Part shown: piece by piece, positions 38,426-47,071 of the stretch
How positions within the stretch are numbered: the stretch's first letter is position 1
How the letters are laid out: each line of letters begins with the position of its first letter
Assembly (NCBI GenBank): GCA_903851445.1
Contig: CAINOH010000009.1
Coordinates: 197,784 to 261,783, forward strand
Direction: 5' to 3'
DNA: 64,000 bases
Source of the DNA: an uncultured Microcaldota archaeon
GTDB lineage: Archaea > Micrarchaeota > Micrarchaeia > Norongarragalinales > CAINOH01
The notes under the pieces: model-generated
Told to the model about the DNA's origin: nothing
What the model saw: the letters and a program-made list of their open reading frames with translations, nothing else
Databases searched by the model: none
Position numbers and translations under genes: made by a program

Positions 38426-40438
38426 GTGGCCTTTGAAAATTTACCCATCCAGCAGACCTCGTCGCCCTTGCAGGTCCCCGGCATCAATCCCGAGCCAATC
38501 AAGGCGCACTACGAGCCGGGCGAAGTCACTGCGCTTTTTGAGGAACAAGTTGCAAAGGCCAAGAATGCGCTCGATTCGATAGTCAGTCTTCCAAAGGAAA
38601 AGCAGGCAGGTGCGCTGCTTGCATTCGAGACTGCCTTGTCGGAACTAAGCGACGCGGTCAACCCGCTCTATTTTACCTCCTATGTCTACCCGGATGCGGG
38701 CGTGGCAGCCGAGGGCACCGCTTGCGAGGAAAAACACGGCCGTTTCCTGGTTGATGTCTTCACGCGCAAGGACATCTACGACATAATCCGGCAAAACCCT
38801 CCGGCTGCAGCTGATGAACGCAGGCTCTACGACAAGACTGTCGAGGCGTTTGAAAAGAACGGCCTGGACCTGCCGCCAGAAAAGCTCAACAAAGTCCGTG
38901 AACTGAAAAAGAAGCTGGCTGGCCTCGAGTCGAAATTCGGCGCAAACCTCAACTTGGACAGCACGACGATTGCATTCAGTGCAGCGGAGCTTGAAGGCGC
39001 GCCGCAGGATTTCCTTGGCCGGCTGAAAAAGTCAGATGACGGGAAGTTTGTCCTTACCATGAAGTATCCCGACTACGAGCCGGTGATGCTTAATGTAAAA
39101 AGCGGGGACACGAGAAGGCGCATGCGGCTTGCGTTCCTCAACCGCGGCGCACCTGCTGAAAACACCAAGCTGTTAGAAGAGGCCATAGCAACCAGGCAAG
39201 AGATTGCGCAACTAAGCGGCTTTGGCTCGTGGGCGGACTACCGCACAAGCACCAGGCTTGCAAAGGATGCCGCGCACGTTGCCGCGTTCATAGCAAATCT
39301 CAAACCGGCAATCATAAAGAAAAGCCGCGAGAACATTTCCGCGCTTTTGGAATTCAAGCGCTCGCTGGAGCCAAACGCATCAGCAGTTGAGGTGTGGGAT
39401 GTTGCATACCTTGAAAACCAGTTGAAAAAACAGAAATATGCCCTTGACGACGAGCTGGTCCGAGAGTATTTCCCGCTCGAATCGGTAATCTCCGGGTTGT
39501 TCTCCATCTTCTCAACAGTATTTGGAGTGCGCTTTGAGCAGGTCGCAAATGCCAGGACCTGGCACCCAGATGCACAGCTTTACCGTATAGCCGAACCAGC
39601 TTCCGGCAAATCACTTGCGTACGTCTATTTCGACCTTTTCCCGCGAAAGGGAAAGTTTGGCCACGAGGCGATGGTGACCCTAGTTTGCGGCCGCAAGGCG
39701 GAAAGCGGATACGTAGCGCCCGTAGTCGCCATTGTCGCAAACAAAAACCCGGCTGCCGGAGGAAAGCCGCCGCTCCTTTCGCACGGCGAGGTAGTGGCGC
39801 TTTTCCACGAGTTCGGCCACGCGCTCAACACGACCCTCACAAGCGTCCCGTATGCAAGCCTTTCCGGCAGCAACGTCGCCTGGGATTTTGTGGAGACGCC
39901 GTCGCAGACTTTGGAAAACTGGCCTTACGCCGCGCAGGTCATCGACATCCTGTCCTGCCACTACAAGGACAATTCGAAGATGCCGCAGGGCCTGCGCGAC
40001 AAGATTGTCGCGTTGCGCGACCTTAACCTCGGATATTCCTATTCCGTCCTTCTTGCCTTCTCGCAAACGGATCTAGAACTGCACACGGCAAAAGGGGCGG
40101 TTGACATGGTTACCGTCGCGGATTCGGCATTCCTTGACTTTACCGGGATGAAAAAGCAGGAAGGCACCAATTTCCTTGCAACGTTCGGCCACATAATGGG
40201 CGGGTACGACGCTGGCTACTACTGCTACGCCTGGTCGCAGGTGTTCGCGTACGACTGCTTTGCGCAGTTCGAGAAGGAGGGCCTGCTCAACGCTGCAACA
40301 GGCGCGCGCTACAGGAAATGGGTGCTAGAGCAGGGCGACATGCAGGACGGCGACAGGCTCCTAGAGGGCTTCCTCGGCAGGCCGGCAAGTCCGGAAGCGC
40401 TTTACAAGAGGCTGGGAATAACCGTTGGTTCGGGCTGA
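38426..40438 (+). CDS. M3 family zinc oligopeptidase
   Basis: A 670-aa thimet oligopeptidase/oligoendopeptidase-like metallopeptidase that degrades short peptides in the cytosol. The zinc motif is LFHEFGHALNTTLT (HExxH plus G), and the third ligand region is SNVAWDFVETPSQTLENW with the expected Glu. Further family features are the long helical N-terminal half and YYCYAWSQVFAYDCFAQF near the C-terminus. The start is GTG 38426, about 26 nt after a CATAAAAAC box, so it is probably leaderless. It is convergent with the epimerase genes. Confidence 0.93.
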   Translation: MAFENLPIQQTSSPLQVPGINPEPIKAHYEPGEVTALFEEQVAKAKNALDSIVSLPKEKQAGALLAFETALSELSDAVNPLYFTSYVYPDAGVAAEGTACEEKHGRFLVDVFTRKDIYDIIRQNPPAAADERRLYDKTVEAFEKNGLDLPPEKLNKVRELKKKLAGLESKFGANLNLDSTTIAFSAAELEGAPQDFLGRLKKSDDGKFVLTMKYPDYEPVMLNVKSGDTRRRMRLAFLNRGAPAENTKLLEEAIATRQEIAQLSGFGSWADYRTSTRLAKDAAHVAAFIANLKPAIIKKSRENISALLEFKRSLEPNASAVEVWDVAYLENQLKKQKYALDDELVREYFPLESVISGLFSIFSTVFGVRFEQVANARTWHPDAQLYRIAEPASGKSLAYVYFDLFPRKGKFGHEAMVTLVCGRKAESGYVAPVVAIVANKNPAAGGKPPLLSHGEVVALFHEFGHALNTTLTSVPYASLSGSNVAWDFVETPSQTLENWPYAAQVIDILSCHYKDNSKMPQGLRDKIVALRDLNLGYSYSVLLAFSQTDLELHTAKGAVDMVTVADSAFLDFTGMKKQEGTNFLATFGHIMGGYDAGYYCYAWSQVFAYDCFAQFEKEGLLNAATGARYRKWVLEQGDMQDGDRLLEGFLGRPASPEALYKRLGITVGSG

Positions 40439-40466
40439 GCTGGCAGTATTTGCATAGTTCTTTCCT

Positions 40467-41528
40467 TCACAAATACGGCTTCAGGCTCTCCTTCGAGAGT
40501 TTAACCTTCGGCTCCCACCCGAAGGCTTCCCTCGCCCTCCTGCAGTCGAACTCGCGGTTGTCAGCCAAAGTCAGGATGTTCTCAACAGTCATCGAAGTCT
40601 TTCTTCCAATCAGCTTGAACGCGGCGTTGCGCAGCTGGAGCGCGCGGATTGCAAGTTCCTTGGACGTGTGCTTGGTTGGTGCGGGCACTCCGAGCGCATG
40701 GCAGACTATGCCGTAGACTTCCTTCTGCGTCTGGGCCTTTGCAGAGAAGCAGAACGTGCCCTCCTGCACCAGCGGGTTGCGGATTACTGATTCTATTGCC
40801 GAGATTGCGTCGGAGACGTTGATGAACGAAATCCTGTTCTCGCCCGAGCCGATGATTTGGAGCGTTCCGGACTTGGCCATCGAAAGGACTTTCGAAAAGC
40901 CCTCGGTGAACCCCTCGCCGTAGATTATCGAGAAGCGGCAAATCACGTATGCCGCGCCGGAGTTGCGCACTGCGTCCTCGGCCAGCGCCTTGCTCTTTCC
41001 GTAATTGTTAATCGGGTTCGCTGCGGCATCCTCGTTTATCGGGGTTGCGGACTCCTTTCGCGTCACGCTGGTTGAGGAGATGAAAATAAGCCTCGCGCCG
41101 GCCTTCCTGCACGCGTCAGCCGCGACCTTGGTCGGCGCGGTGTTCGCCTTTGTCATCTCGTCAAGCGATGCGGAATAGTCTATCTTCGCGGCCAGGTGCA
41201 CAAAATCAGAGGCGCCGGCGATTTTCCTTGCAAGCTCGCCGGAGTCGGAAAGCGAGTCCCTGGCAATTACCAGTGCTGGGTGTGCCTTGCAGAAGTGTTC
41301 GCTTACCTTGTTGCAGGCGTGCTTGCGGAGCTCCCACTCAGCCTCGTCGTTTCGCACAATCGCAATGACAGAGTAGCCTTTTTGCAGCAGCGACGACACC
41401 AAGAGTCTGCCCAGGCGTCCGGCGGCTCCGCTGACCGCAATCTTGCGCGCGGCGTCCCGAGCCCCGTTGCCTGCACCGGGCTTTGCTTTGCCGCGGCCGG
41501 CATTTTCCTGTGTGCGTTTGTGGGCCAT
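40467..41528 (-). CDS. NAD-dependent epimerase/dehydratase (extended SDR), copy 2
   Basis: A 353-aa extended short-chain dehydrogenase-like protein. The nucleotide motif is AVSGAAGRLGRLLVSSLLQK, the active site Tyr and Lys lie in NNYGKSKALAEDA with Ser/Thr in FISSTSVTRKES, and VHLAAKIDY follows the family pattern. It has an extra N-terminal tail of about 30 Lys/Gly/Ala residues. It is a close paralogue of the gene directly upstream; its ATG comes 2 nt after the TAA of that gene. Likely substrates are nucleotide sugars or steroid-like hydroxyl compounds; I cannot choose. Confidence 0.83.
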   Translation of the reverse strand: MAHKRTQENAGRGKAKPGAGNGARDAARKIAVSGAAGRLGRLLVSSLLQKGYSVIAIVRNDEAEWELRKHACNKVSEHFCKAHPALVIARDSLSDSGELARKIAGASDFVHLAAKIDYSASLDEMTKANTAPTKVAADACRKAGARLIFISSTSVTRKESATPINEDAAANPINNYGKSKALAEDAVRNSGAAYVICRFSIIYGEGFTEGFSKVLSMAKSGTLQIIGSGENRISFINVSDAISAIESVIRNPLVQEGTFCFSAKAQTQKEVYGIVCHALGVPAPTKHTSKELAIRALQLRNAAFKLIGRKTSMTVENILTLADNREFDCRRAREAFGWEPKVKLSKESLKPYL

Positions 41529-41530
41529 CC

Positions 41531-42718
41531 TTACCAATTGTAGTTCTTCTTGATGTGGTTAAAAACCGGGTTGGATTCAAGCGGCGGCCGCTCGTCCGAG
41601 CAGTATACCGCGAGGCTGTGCACGTCCAGCTTTACGCTTGGCTGGAAGCCGAACGCGTTTTTTGCGCGCGTGCAGTCGAACACCCGGTTGTCGGCGAGCG
41701 TGAGCATGTTCTCCACGCTCAGCTCGGGGGACTCGCCGAGCACGTCAAGGGCGAACGTTTTTGCCCGCAATGACAGCAGTGCGAAATCCTTTTGCACGTG
41801 CCTTGTCGGCGCCGGCGCTCCAACCGCTTCCGCAAGCACGCCGTAAAGCTCGGTTTGCGTGATGTTGCCGCCTGAAAAGATGAACGTGCCTTCGCGCACT
41901 TCGGCGTGGCACAGGACAGCCTTCAGCGCGGCCACTGCGTCGTTTATGTGTATGAACGTAATCCGGTTGCTGCCGTCGCCGATTACGAAGAGGCGCCCCT
42001 GCCGCAGCAGCTGGACCACCTTGGTGAAGCCGTCCGAGAACCCTTCGCCGTAAATCACCGGGAAACGCACTATTACGTGCGCAATCCCGGCCTTGAGCAC
42101 CGCCTCCTCCGCAAGCAGCTTGCCTTTTCCGTAGTTGTTCGAAGGCGACGGCCTTGCGTCCTCGTTGATGGGGTCCTTGGATTCCTTGCGGGTGACGCTT
42201 GTGGATGAAACGTAAACCATCCTCGCGCCCGTCATTCTGCACGCCTCGGCAACCACCCTGACGGGGCGCACCGTCGCCTTTACCATCTTTGAAAGGGGCG
42301 CGGTGTATGCGACCGTCGCGCCTAGGTGCACCACGTCCGAGGCGTCCTTGATGAGCGCGGCAACGGATTCGGGGTCAACTAGCGGGTCCTTCTCAATCAC
42401 GAGCTCGTGGTGGGGCCTGCAGTATTTTTCGTGCACCGAGTTGCAGGCGATTTTCTGCAGCTCCCACGCGCCTTCGTCGTCGCGGACTATCGCAATCACT
42501 TTCCTGCCGCTTTCCAGAAGCGCCTTGACGAGCTTCCTGCCTATGCGGCCGGCCGCGCCTGTGACTGCCACTGGCCTCGTTTTCCCTGCCTTTGGCGCTT
42601 CCCGTGCAGCCGGGTTTTTCCGGTAGGCCAGCGAGCTTTTGGGCGCGCGTGAGGTTGCAACTGGCGCTTTTTTTGCAGCTTTCGGCCTTGCCTTTGCTTT
42701 AGCGTTTTTCCCAGGCAT
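41531..42718 (-). CDS. NAD-dependent epimerase/dehydratase (extended SDR), copy 1
   Basis: A 395-aa protein with the Rossmann motif VTGAAGRIGRKLVKALLESG, VHLGATVAYTAPLSKMVKAT, the catalytic SSTSVTRKESKDP and NNYGKGKLLAEEAV (YxxxK). It starts with about 50 residues of Lys/Ala/Pro-rich sequence (KAKARPKAAKKAPVATSR), a tail not found in ordinary epimerases and reminiscent of histone H1-like tails. The tail might hold the enzyme to nucleic acid or to anionic surfaces. It is the first of a tandem pair probably arisen by duplication. Confidence 0.83.
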   Translation of the reverse strand: MPGKNAKAKARPKAAKKAPVATSRAPKSSLAYRKNPAAREAPKAGKTRPVAVTGAAGRIGRKLVKALLESGRKVIAIVRDDEGAWELQKIACNSVHEKYCRPHHELVIEKDPLVDPESVAALIKDASDVVHLGATVAYTAPLSKMVKATVRPVRVVAEACRMTGARMVYVSSTSVTRKESKDPINEDARPSPSNNYGKGKLLAEEAVLKAGIAHVIVRFPVIYGEGFSDGFTKVVQLLRQGRLFVIGDGSNRITFIHINDAVAALKAVLCHAEVREGTFIFSGGNITQTELYGVLAEAVGAPAPTRHVQKDFALLSLRAKTFALDVLGESPELSVENMLTLADNRVFDCTRAKNAFGFQPSVKLDVHSLAVYCSDERPPLESNPVFNHIKKNYNW

Positions 42719-42966
42719 CTTCCCTTACCAAGTAATGCTTTCGCCTGCAGGGTAAAAAAATGCTTTCAAGGCATAACTCCGGCCTGACAGCCGGGTTTGT
42801 AGGGCTGCAAGCTGGAAAAAGAGGGGAATGGTTAAAAACTAAAAAGCAGCCGCGAAAAGGGGTGTGGCCGGGATGGAAAAAAATTCCAAAAAAGGGAAAA
42901 GAAAAAAGAATCGAAGGCGTTGCGGCTGGAAGGCCTTTCAGGCCACCACTCCGCACGTGCCGAAAC
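42719..42966 (-). other. Intergenic region after L11 with T-rich terminator stretch
   Basis: About 250 nt without a gene. On the minus strand, after the L11 stop, a GGCCT-GAA-AGGCC hairpin (about 42931-42943) is followed by a long T-rich stretch (around 42875-42910), a likely terminator of the ftsZ-secE-spt5-L11 operon. Closer to the epimerase there is a small CCGGC/GCCGG hairpin. No further gene is visible. Confidence 0.4.
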
Positions 42967-43458
42967 TTACTTTAGCTTGGCGTCGTAGCTTCCCGTCTGG
43001 AGCTTCTTGATGGCTTCCTTTGCGTTCAGCCCGTCCACAGTTGCGCCGAGGCTCAGGCAGCTTCCCATTACCTCGGAAACCTGCGCCTTGAGCGTCTTTG
43101 CAAGGGTTGCGTCGGTCTTCATCTTGGCGACCTTGACGCACTGCTCGATGGTCATGTTCCCGATGACCTTCTTGCCTTTGGCCCCGGGCTCTTCCTTTAC
43201 AGGCTCCTTCAGGCCGAGCTCCTTCTTGATGAGTGAGGACATCGGAGGCGTGCCAACCGTAATCTCGAAAGTCTTTGAGCCCTTGTCAACGACTACTGTG
43301 ACCGGCACCTGCATCCCTGCGAAGGCCTTGGTCTTTTCGTTGATCTGGGCAACCACCATGCCCACGTTCACGCCAGTTGGCGCAAGCGACGGGCCGAGGG
43401 GTGGTGCCGGCGTTGCCTTTCCGCCTTCCACCATGGCGCTTACCGTAACATTTGCCAT
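42967..43458 (-). CDS. rpl11: Large ribosomal subunit protein uL11
   Basis: Part of the GTPase-associated centre of the 50S subunit. The 163-aa protein has MVEGGKATPAPPLGPSLAPT with the Pro-rich loop typical of L11, then INEKTKAFAGMQVPVTVVVD and the rRNA-binding C-terminal domain (GNMTIEQCVKVAKMKTDATL, VMGSCLSLGATVDG). The ATG at 43458 is the family start. It is the last gene of the ftsZ-secE-spt5-L11 unit, 38 nt after spt5. Confidence 0.96.
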   Translation of the reverse strand: MANVTVSAMVEGGKATPAPPLGPSLAPTGVNVGMVVAQINEKTKAFAGMQVPVTVVVDKGSKTFEITVGTPPMSSLIKKELGLKEPVKEEPGAKGKKVIGNMTIEQCVKVAKMKTDATLAKTLKAQVSEVMGSCLSLGATVDGLNAKEAIKKLQTGSYDAKLK

Positions 43459-43496
43459 AATCCATTTCACCTTTCAAAAACGATTTTCAACTGAGA

Positions 43497-43934
43497 TTAC
43501 TGGGGGAGCACGCGTATCGTGTTCAGCTTGATTGTGACCGGGATGGGCACCGCGACCTCGATGAGCTCCACCGTGACCTCGTCCTTTTCCTGGTCAACGC
43601 GCACGACCTTGGCCTTCTCGCCCTTGAACGGGCCCGAGATGACCTCCACGAGCTGGCCGCGGTTGATTATTACCTCGATGGGCTTGCTTTCGAGGAACGT
43701 GGCGATGTCCGCAATCTGCATCGTGTTCGCAAGAAGTCCCTTGACGTGCGGCACGTTCTGTATCGCCTGCTTTGCGTCGAACTCGTTGTCCGCCTCGGCT
43801 ATGAGGTACCCCTTTAGCATTGGCGAGACAACCAGTGCTTTGACCGGAAGCTTGAACTTGCGGATTTTTTCGTAGAGCATGTCCGCGACTATGCTCTCTT
43901 GCCCTGCTGTGACGCGGTAAGTGTATAGTGGCAT
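43497..43934 (-). CDS. spt5: Transcription elongation factor Spt5 (NusG homologue)
   Basis: Binds the RNA polymerase clamp with Spt4 and closes the DNA channel. The 145-aa protein has the NGN domain (YTYRVTAGQESIVADMLYEK, KALVVSPMLKGYLIAEADNE, IQNVPHVKGLLANT) and one KOW domain (INRGQLVEVISGPFKGEKAK). The ATG at 43934 begins the NGN domain with MPLYTYRVTAG; the track start is far upstream in secE. In the conserved archaeal order it follows secE. Confidence 0.95.
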   Translation of the reverse strand: MPLYTYRVTAGQESIVADMLYEKIRKFKLPVKALVVSPMLKGYLIAEADNEFDAKQAIQNVPHVKGLLANTMQIADIATFLESKPIEVIINRGQLVEVISGPFKGEKAKVVRVDQEKDEVTVELIEVAVPIPVTIKLNTIRVLPQ

Positions 43935-43965
43935 AAGGTAATGCTTGACCTCCTGTTGGTTTGTC

Positions 43966-44190
43966 TCAGACTTGGCGCAGGTAGTACCAGAATATGGATA
44001 TGGCAAAGCCGATGGCGCCAATGACCAGCATCCCAAGGGCGGTGCTCTTTGCAATGTGCTCGTACTCCTCTCCCTTTGGCTTGTGCGTGACGTTGAGCAC
44101 GCGTTCAGACTGGCCGATAAAGTCGGAAACCATTGCGCCAATGTCCATAGTTCTTCTTGCACCCTTTTTCCTGTTTTTGTAATCGTTCAT
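43966..44190 (-). CDS. secE: Protein translocase subunit SecE (Sec61 gamma)
   Basis: A 74-aa single-span component of the SecYE translocon. The amphipathic helix is ERVLNVTHKPKGEEYEHIAK, which contains the conserved KPxxEE-like motif, followed by one membrane helix (LGMLVIGAIGFAISIFWYYL). The ATG overlaps the TAA of ftsZ as TAATG, indicating translational coupling. The N-terminal 14 residues (MNDYKNRKKGARRT) are more basic than usual; MDIGAMVSDF at residue 15 is an alternative start. Confidence 0.92.
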   Translation of the reverse strand: MNDYKNRKKGARRTMDIGAMVSDFIGQSERVLNVTHKPKGEEYEHIAKSTALGMLVIGAIGFAISIFWYYLRQV

Positions 44191-45302
44191 TAAATGAAGT
44201 CGATGTTCTCGACTGCCTCGCCGGTAGTCTGCGCCATCTGCTTTTCGCGCACCCCGGAGAGCACGGCGAGCACGCGCACGCCGCGGTTCTTGATGTTGTC
44301 ATCGACAGTCGCGCCCCAGATGATGTGCGCGTCAGGCGCGATGCTCCTGCTTATCGCCGTGACAGCGGCCTCGGACTCGCCAAGCGTCATGTCCGGCCCG
44401 CCGGTTATGTTGATTAGCGCCTTCGATGCGCTTGAAACGTCCATATCAAGGAAAGGCGAACTGAGCGCCTTCTCTGCAGCCTGCACCACGCGGTCGGGCA
44501 TTTCGCTGCCTTCCATCTCGCCAAGGCCAATCATCGCGCTTCCGGATTCGCCAAGGATTGTGCGCACATCAGCAAAGTCCAGGTTGACCAGGCCGGGTTT
44601 TGTTATGAGCTCGGTGATTCCCTTCACCGCGTTTGCGAGCACCATGTCAGCAGCCTTGAACGCCGCGTTGAGCGGTAGGTCCGGGACGTATTCCAAGAGC
44701 TTGTCATTGGGGATGACTATTGTGGTGTCCGCCTCGCGCTTGAGCTTGTCGAGGCCCTTTATTGCGTTCTCCTTGCGTTTGAGCCCTTCGGATGAGAACG
44801 GCATTGTGACTATTGCGATGCAGAGCGCGCCGGACTGCTTTGCACAGCGTGCAATGATGTGGGCAGAGCCCGTTCCGGTCCCTCCGCCCATGCCGCAGGT
44901 CACAAAGACCAGGTCGGCGTTTCCGACGATGTCTTTGATTTCCTGCTCGGACTCCTGCGCAGCAGCCTCTCCCACTTCGGGATTGGAGCCTGCTCCAAGG
45001 CCCTTGGTCTTCTTCCTCCCAAGGATTACGCGCTTGTCGGCGTGGGTCTTCAGGAGGTGCTGCGCGTCGGTGTTCATCGCAACCAGGCGTGCGCCGATGA
45101 CGCCGACTTCCTGGATGCGGTTGAGCGTGTTGTTGCCTGACCCGCCCGTGCCCACGATGCAAATCTTGGGTTTGTTCTCCTCGAGTATCTTCATCAGTTC
45201 CAGGTCGTCTTCCGACATCGGTTTTCCTGGCTCGGTTACCACTGTGCGTGACACGGGTATTCCGGGGCCTTTTGAGAACATTTCCTCGAAGTTGACGGGC
45301 AT
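44190..45302 (-). CDS. ftsZ: Cell division protein FtsZ
   Basis: Tubulin-like GTPase that forms the division ring. The 370-aa protein shows IVGTGGSGNNTLNRI (first G box), NTDAQHL, the tubulin signature GGGTGTGSAH, PFSSEGLKRKENA, and the T7 loop NLDFADVRTIL. The C-terminal 10 residues (TTGEAVENIDFI) include an I-D-F-I end like the partner-binding tail of archaeal FtsZ1/FtsZ2. The ATG at 45302 is preferred to the track start because the upstream residues (MPIKPTYQHWKWII) are not conserved. It is the first gene of an operon with secE, spt5 and rpl11. Confidence 0.96.
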   Translation of the reverse strand: MPVNFEEMFSKGPGIPVSRTVVTEPGKPMSEDDLELMKILEENKPKICIVGTGGSGNNTLNRIQEVGVIGARLVAMNTDAQHLLKTHADKRVILGRKKTKGLGAGSNPEVGEAAAQESEQEIKDIVGNADLVFVTCGMGGGTGTGSAHIIARCAKQSGALCIAIVTMPFSSEGLKRKENAIKGLDKLKREADTTIVIPNDKLLEYVPDLPLNAAFKAADMVLANAVKGITELITKPGLVNLDFADVRTILGESGSAMIGLGEMEGSEMPDRVVQAAEKALSSPFLDMDVSSASKALINITGGPDMTLGESEAAVTAISRSIAPDAHIIWGATVDDNIKNRGVRVLAVLSGVREKQMAQTTGEAVENIDFI

Positions 45303-45445
45303 AATTATCCACTTCCAATGCTGATAAGTTGGTTTTATCGGCAAAGGTTAAAACCAATTGCGATGCGGGCACCGGATGCCTGCCTTTGCAACAGACAAAA
45401 TCAGCCTTCGGCTGGACGTATAACAACAAGAGTAGGCTTGGAATA

Positions 45446-45590
45446 ATTCTTAATGGTTTGCAATCTGCCGCAAGTCCGCAGCAGCCTTTCGGCGGGCGTG
45501 GGATTAGGTGTTTGCCTGTTGAGCTGACGGGATTATGGCGGACAACGTTCCCCACAGGCAGCCTGCCCGCCAAACCAGTTGACTGGATAC
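45446..45590 (+). ncRNA. Candidate structured RNA with a three-way junction
   Basis: The gap between ftsZ and the deaminase gene is 327 nt. Helices: GGTTT (45455-45459) with AAACC (45572-45576); GGCGGGCG (45491-45498) with TGCCCGCC (45564-45571), directly stacked on the first along the 3' strand; a CTGC/GCAG hairpin between them (about 45464-45480); and GCCTGT (45514-45519) with ACAGGC (45554-45559). A TATA-like GTATAACA at 45418-45425 predicts a start near 45446. The G-U wobble again favours the plus strand. No riboswitch class was recognised. Both ends are approximate. Confidence 0.4.
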
Positions 45591-45629
45591 CAACGGATTA
45601 TAAACGTGCAGAAGGTATCTCTTCTGAAA

Positions 45630-46097
45630 ATGGACAAAAAGCCGCGTCCCTCCTGGGACGAGTATTTCATGCAGATTGCAGAGGACGTAGCCGCACGCTC
45701 CACCTGCAACTCGCGCCACGTTGGCTCGGTCATAGTGGTGGAGCGGCGGATGGTCGCAACCGGCTATAATGGCGCCCCCCACGGAATGCCCCACTGCACC
45801 GATGTTGGCTGCAAGCTCGTCACGGTGACCGAGAACGGAGAGAGCAACGAAAAGTGCGACCGCGTGCTCCACGCCGAGCAGAACGCAATCATACAGTGCG
45901 CGATGCATGGAGTGCCGTGCAAGGGTGCGACGATTTACACTACTGCCCGGCCGTGCAGGCTGTGCGCAAAGATGATAGCCAACGCCGGGATAAGGCGCGT
46001 GGTCTATTGCGATGAGCCTTCGGACAGGGAGCCTTTCGAGATACTTGCTGCTGCGGGAGTGGAAGCGGACCGGCTGGTTTCTGCAAAGGAAAAGTAA
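45630..46097 (+). CDS. Deoxycytidylate (dCMP) deaminase
   Basis: Zinc-dependent cytidine/deoxycytidylate deaminase family enzyme converting dCMP to dUMP, the precursor for thymidylate. The 155-aa protein has RHVGSVIVVERRMVATGYNG, then the zinc motif LHAEQNAIIQCA (HAE) and ARPCRLCAKMI (PCxxC); the layout and length match dCMP deaminase/ComEB. I use the ATG at 45630; a TTATAAAC box 25-30 nt upstream makes the track start at 45579 impossible for this transcript. It complements the ThyX-like gene in the window. Confidence 0.9.
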   Translation: MDKKPRPSWDEYFMQIAEDVAARSTCNSRHVGSVIVVERRMVATGYNGAPHGMPHCTDVGCKLVTVTENGESNEKCDRVLHAEQNAIIQCAMHGVPCKGATIYTTARPCRLCAKMIANAGIRRVVYCDEPSDREPFEILAAAGVEADRLVSAKEK

Positions 46098-46134
46098 GGG
46101 GTCCGGCAGCTAAACACAAAAAAGGAAAACAAAA

Positions 46135-47064
46135 ATGAAAACAAAAAACCCCTTTACCGTCGTGATGCCCGCATACAACGAAGAGGATGGCATCGCCAGG
46201 GTCATTGACGAGGTCAAAGGCCACGCTGACAAGCTTATTGTAGTTGACGACGGCAGCAGCGACCGGACAAGGGTGATTGCCGAGGAGTGCGCAAGGAAGC
46301 ACCCTGGAATCACCGTGGTAAGCCATGCAAGGAACAAGGGCAAGGTCGCGGCAATACTTACCGGAATCAGGCACGCAAGGACCGAAGTGGTCGTGCTCAT
46401 TGACGCGGACCACACGTACCCCGCAAAGGACATTCCCATACTTGTAAAGAAGATTGAAGAGGGCTCGGACCTGGTGCTTGGAAACCGCTTCTCCTCGGGA
46501 CTGCGTAACATCCCTGCGTTCAACCGCCTCGGGAACGGGCTGTTCTCGTTCCTGATATCCTTTGCAAGCGGACAGGAGATAGCGGACGGCCAGACGGGCT
46601 TTCGCGCATTCCGAAAGGGGATGCTTGGCGACCTGGACATCCGTTCGAACGGGCTCGAGTTCGAGACCGAGATGACCATAAAGGCGGCAATCAACGGCTA
46701 CAAGGTCGAGGAAGTGCCGATAGAATACAGGAAGAGGATTGGAAAGTCCAAGCTCAACCCGGTCAGGGACGGCTACCGGATGTTTTTTGCGATACTGCGC
46801 TCGGGCTACTCGCAGATGTCCATAATTTCCAAGGGGTTCGCGCTGCCTGGGCTGTTCATCGTGCTGGTCGGGATACTCTTCATGCTCGTGTCAATAAGCG
46901 AGTACTTGGCTGCTGGCAAGCTGTCGCACGAGTACTACCCGCTCCTGTTCGTCTTCTTCGCCCTTGCAGGGACGCAACTAATCACGCTGGCGGTGTTTTC
47001 GGACGTGCAGCAGAAGAAGCTCTCAAGGATAGAGCGCGACGTTGCTTCGCTGAAGAAAAAATAA
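46135..47064 (+). CDS. Family 2 glycosyltransferase, dolichyl-phosphate mannosyltransferase-like, membrane-anchored
   Basis: A 309-aa GT2 enzyme transferring sugar from a nucleotide sugar to a polyprenyl phosphate or similar acceptor. The N-terminal GT-A domain shows VVMPAYNEEDGIARVIDEVK, VVDDGSSDRTR, and VVLIDADHTYPAKDIPILVK (DxD-type), then GQTGFRAFRK. Two membrane helices end the protein (ALPGLFIVLVGILFMLVSIS, YYPLLFVFFALAGTQLITLA). It follows the dCMP deaminase after 37 nt and is convergent with an integral-membrane glycosyltransferase gene that could use the lipid-linked sugar. Confidence 0.88.
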   Translation: MKTKNPFTVVMPAYNEEDGIARVIDEVKGHADKLIVVDDGSSDRTRVIAEECARKHPGITVVSHARNKGKVAAILTGIRHARTEVVVLIDADHTYPAKDIPILVKKIEEGSDLVLGNRFSSGLRNIPAFNRLGNGLFSFLISFASGQEIADGQTGFRAFRKGMLGDLDIRSNGLEFETEMTIKAAINGYKVEEVPIEYRKRIGKSKLNPVRDGYRMFFAILRSGYSQMSIISKGFALPGLFIVLVGILFMLVSISEYLAAGKLSHEYYPLLFVFFALAGTQLITLAVFSDVQQKKLSRIERDVASLKKK

Positions 47065-47071
47065 AAAAAGG

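Noticed and set aside
44194-45324. 376-aa plus-strand ORF over ftsZ
   Set aside because: Exact shadow of ftsZ; composition rich in Ser, Pro and Ala without any family motif.
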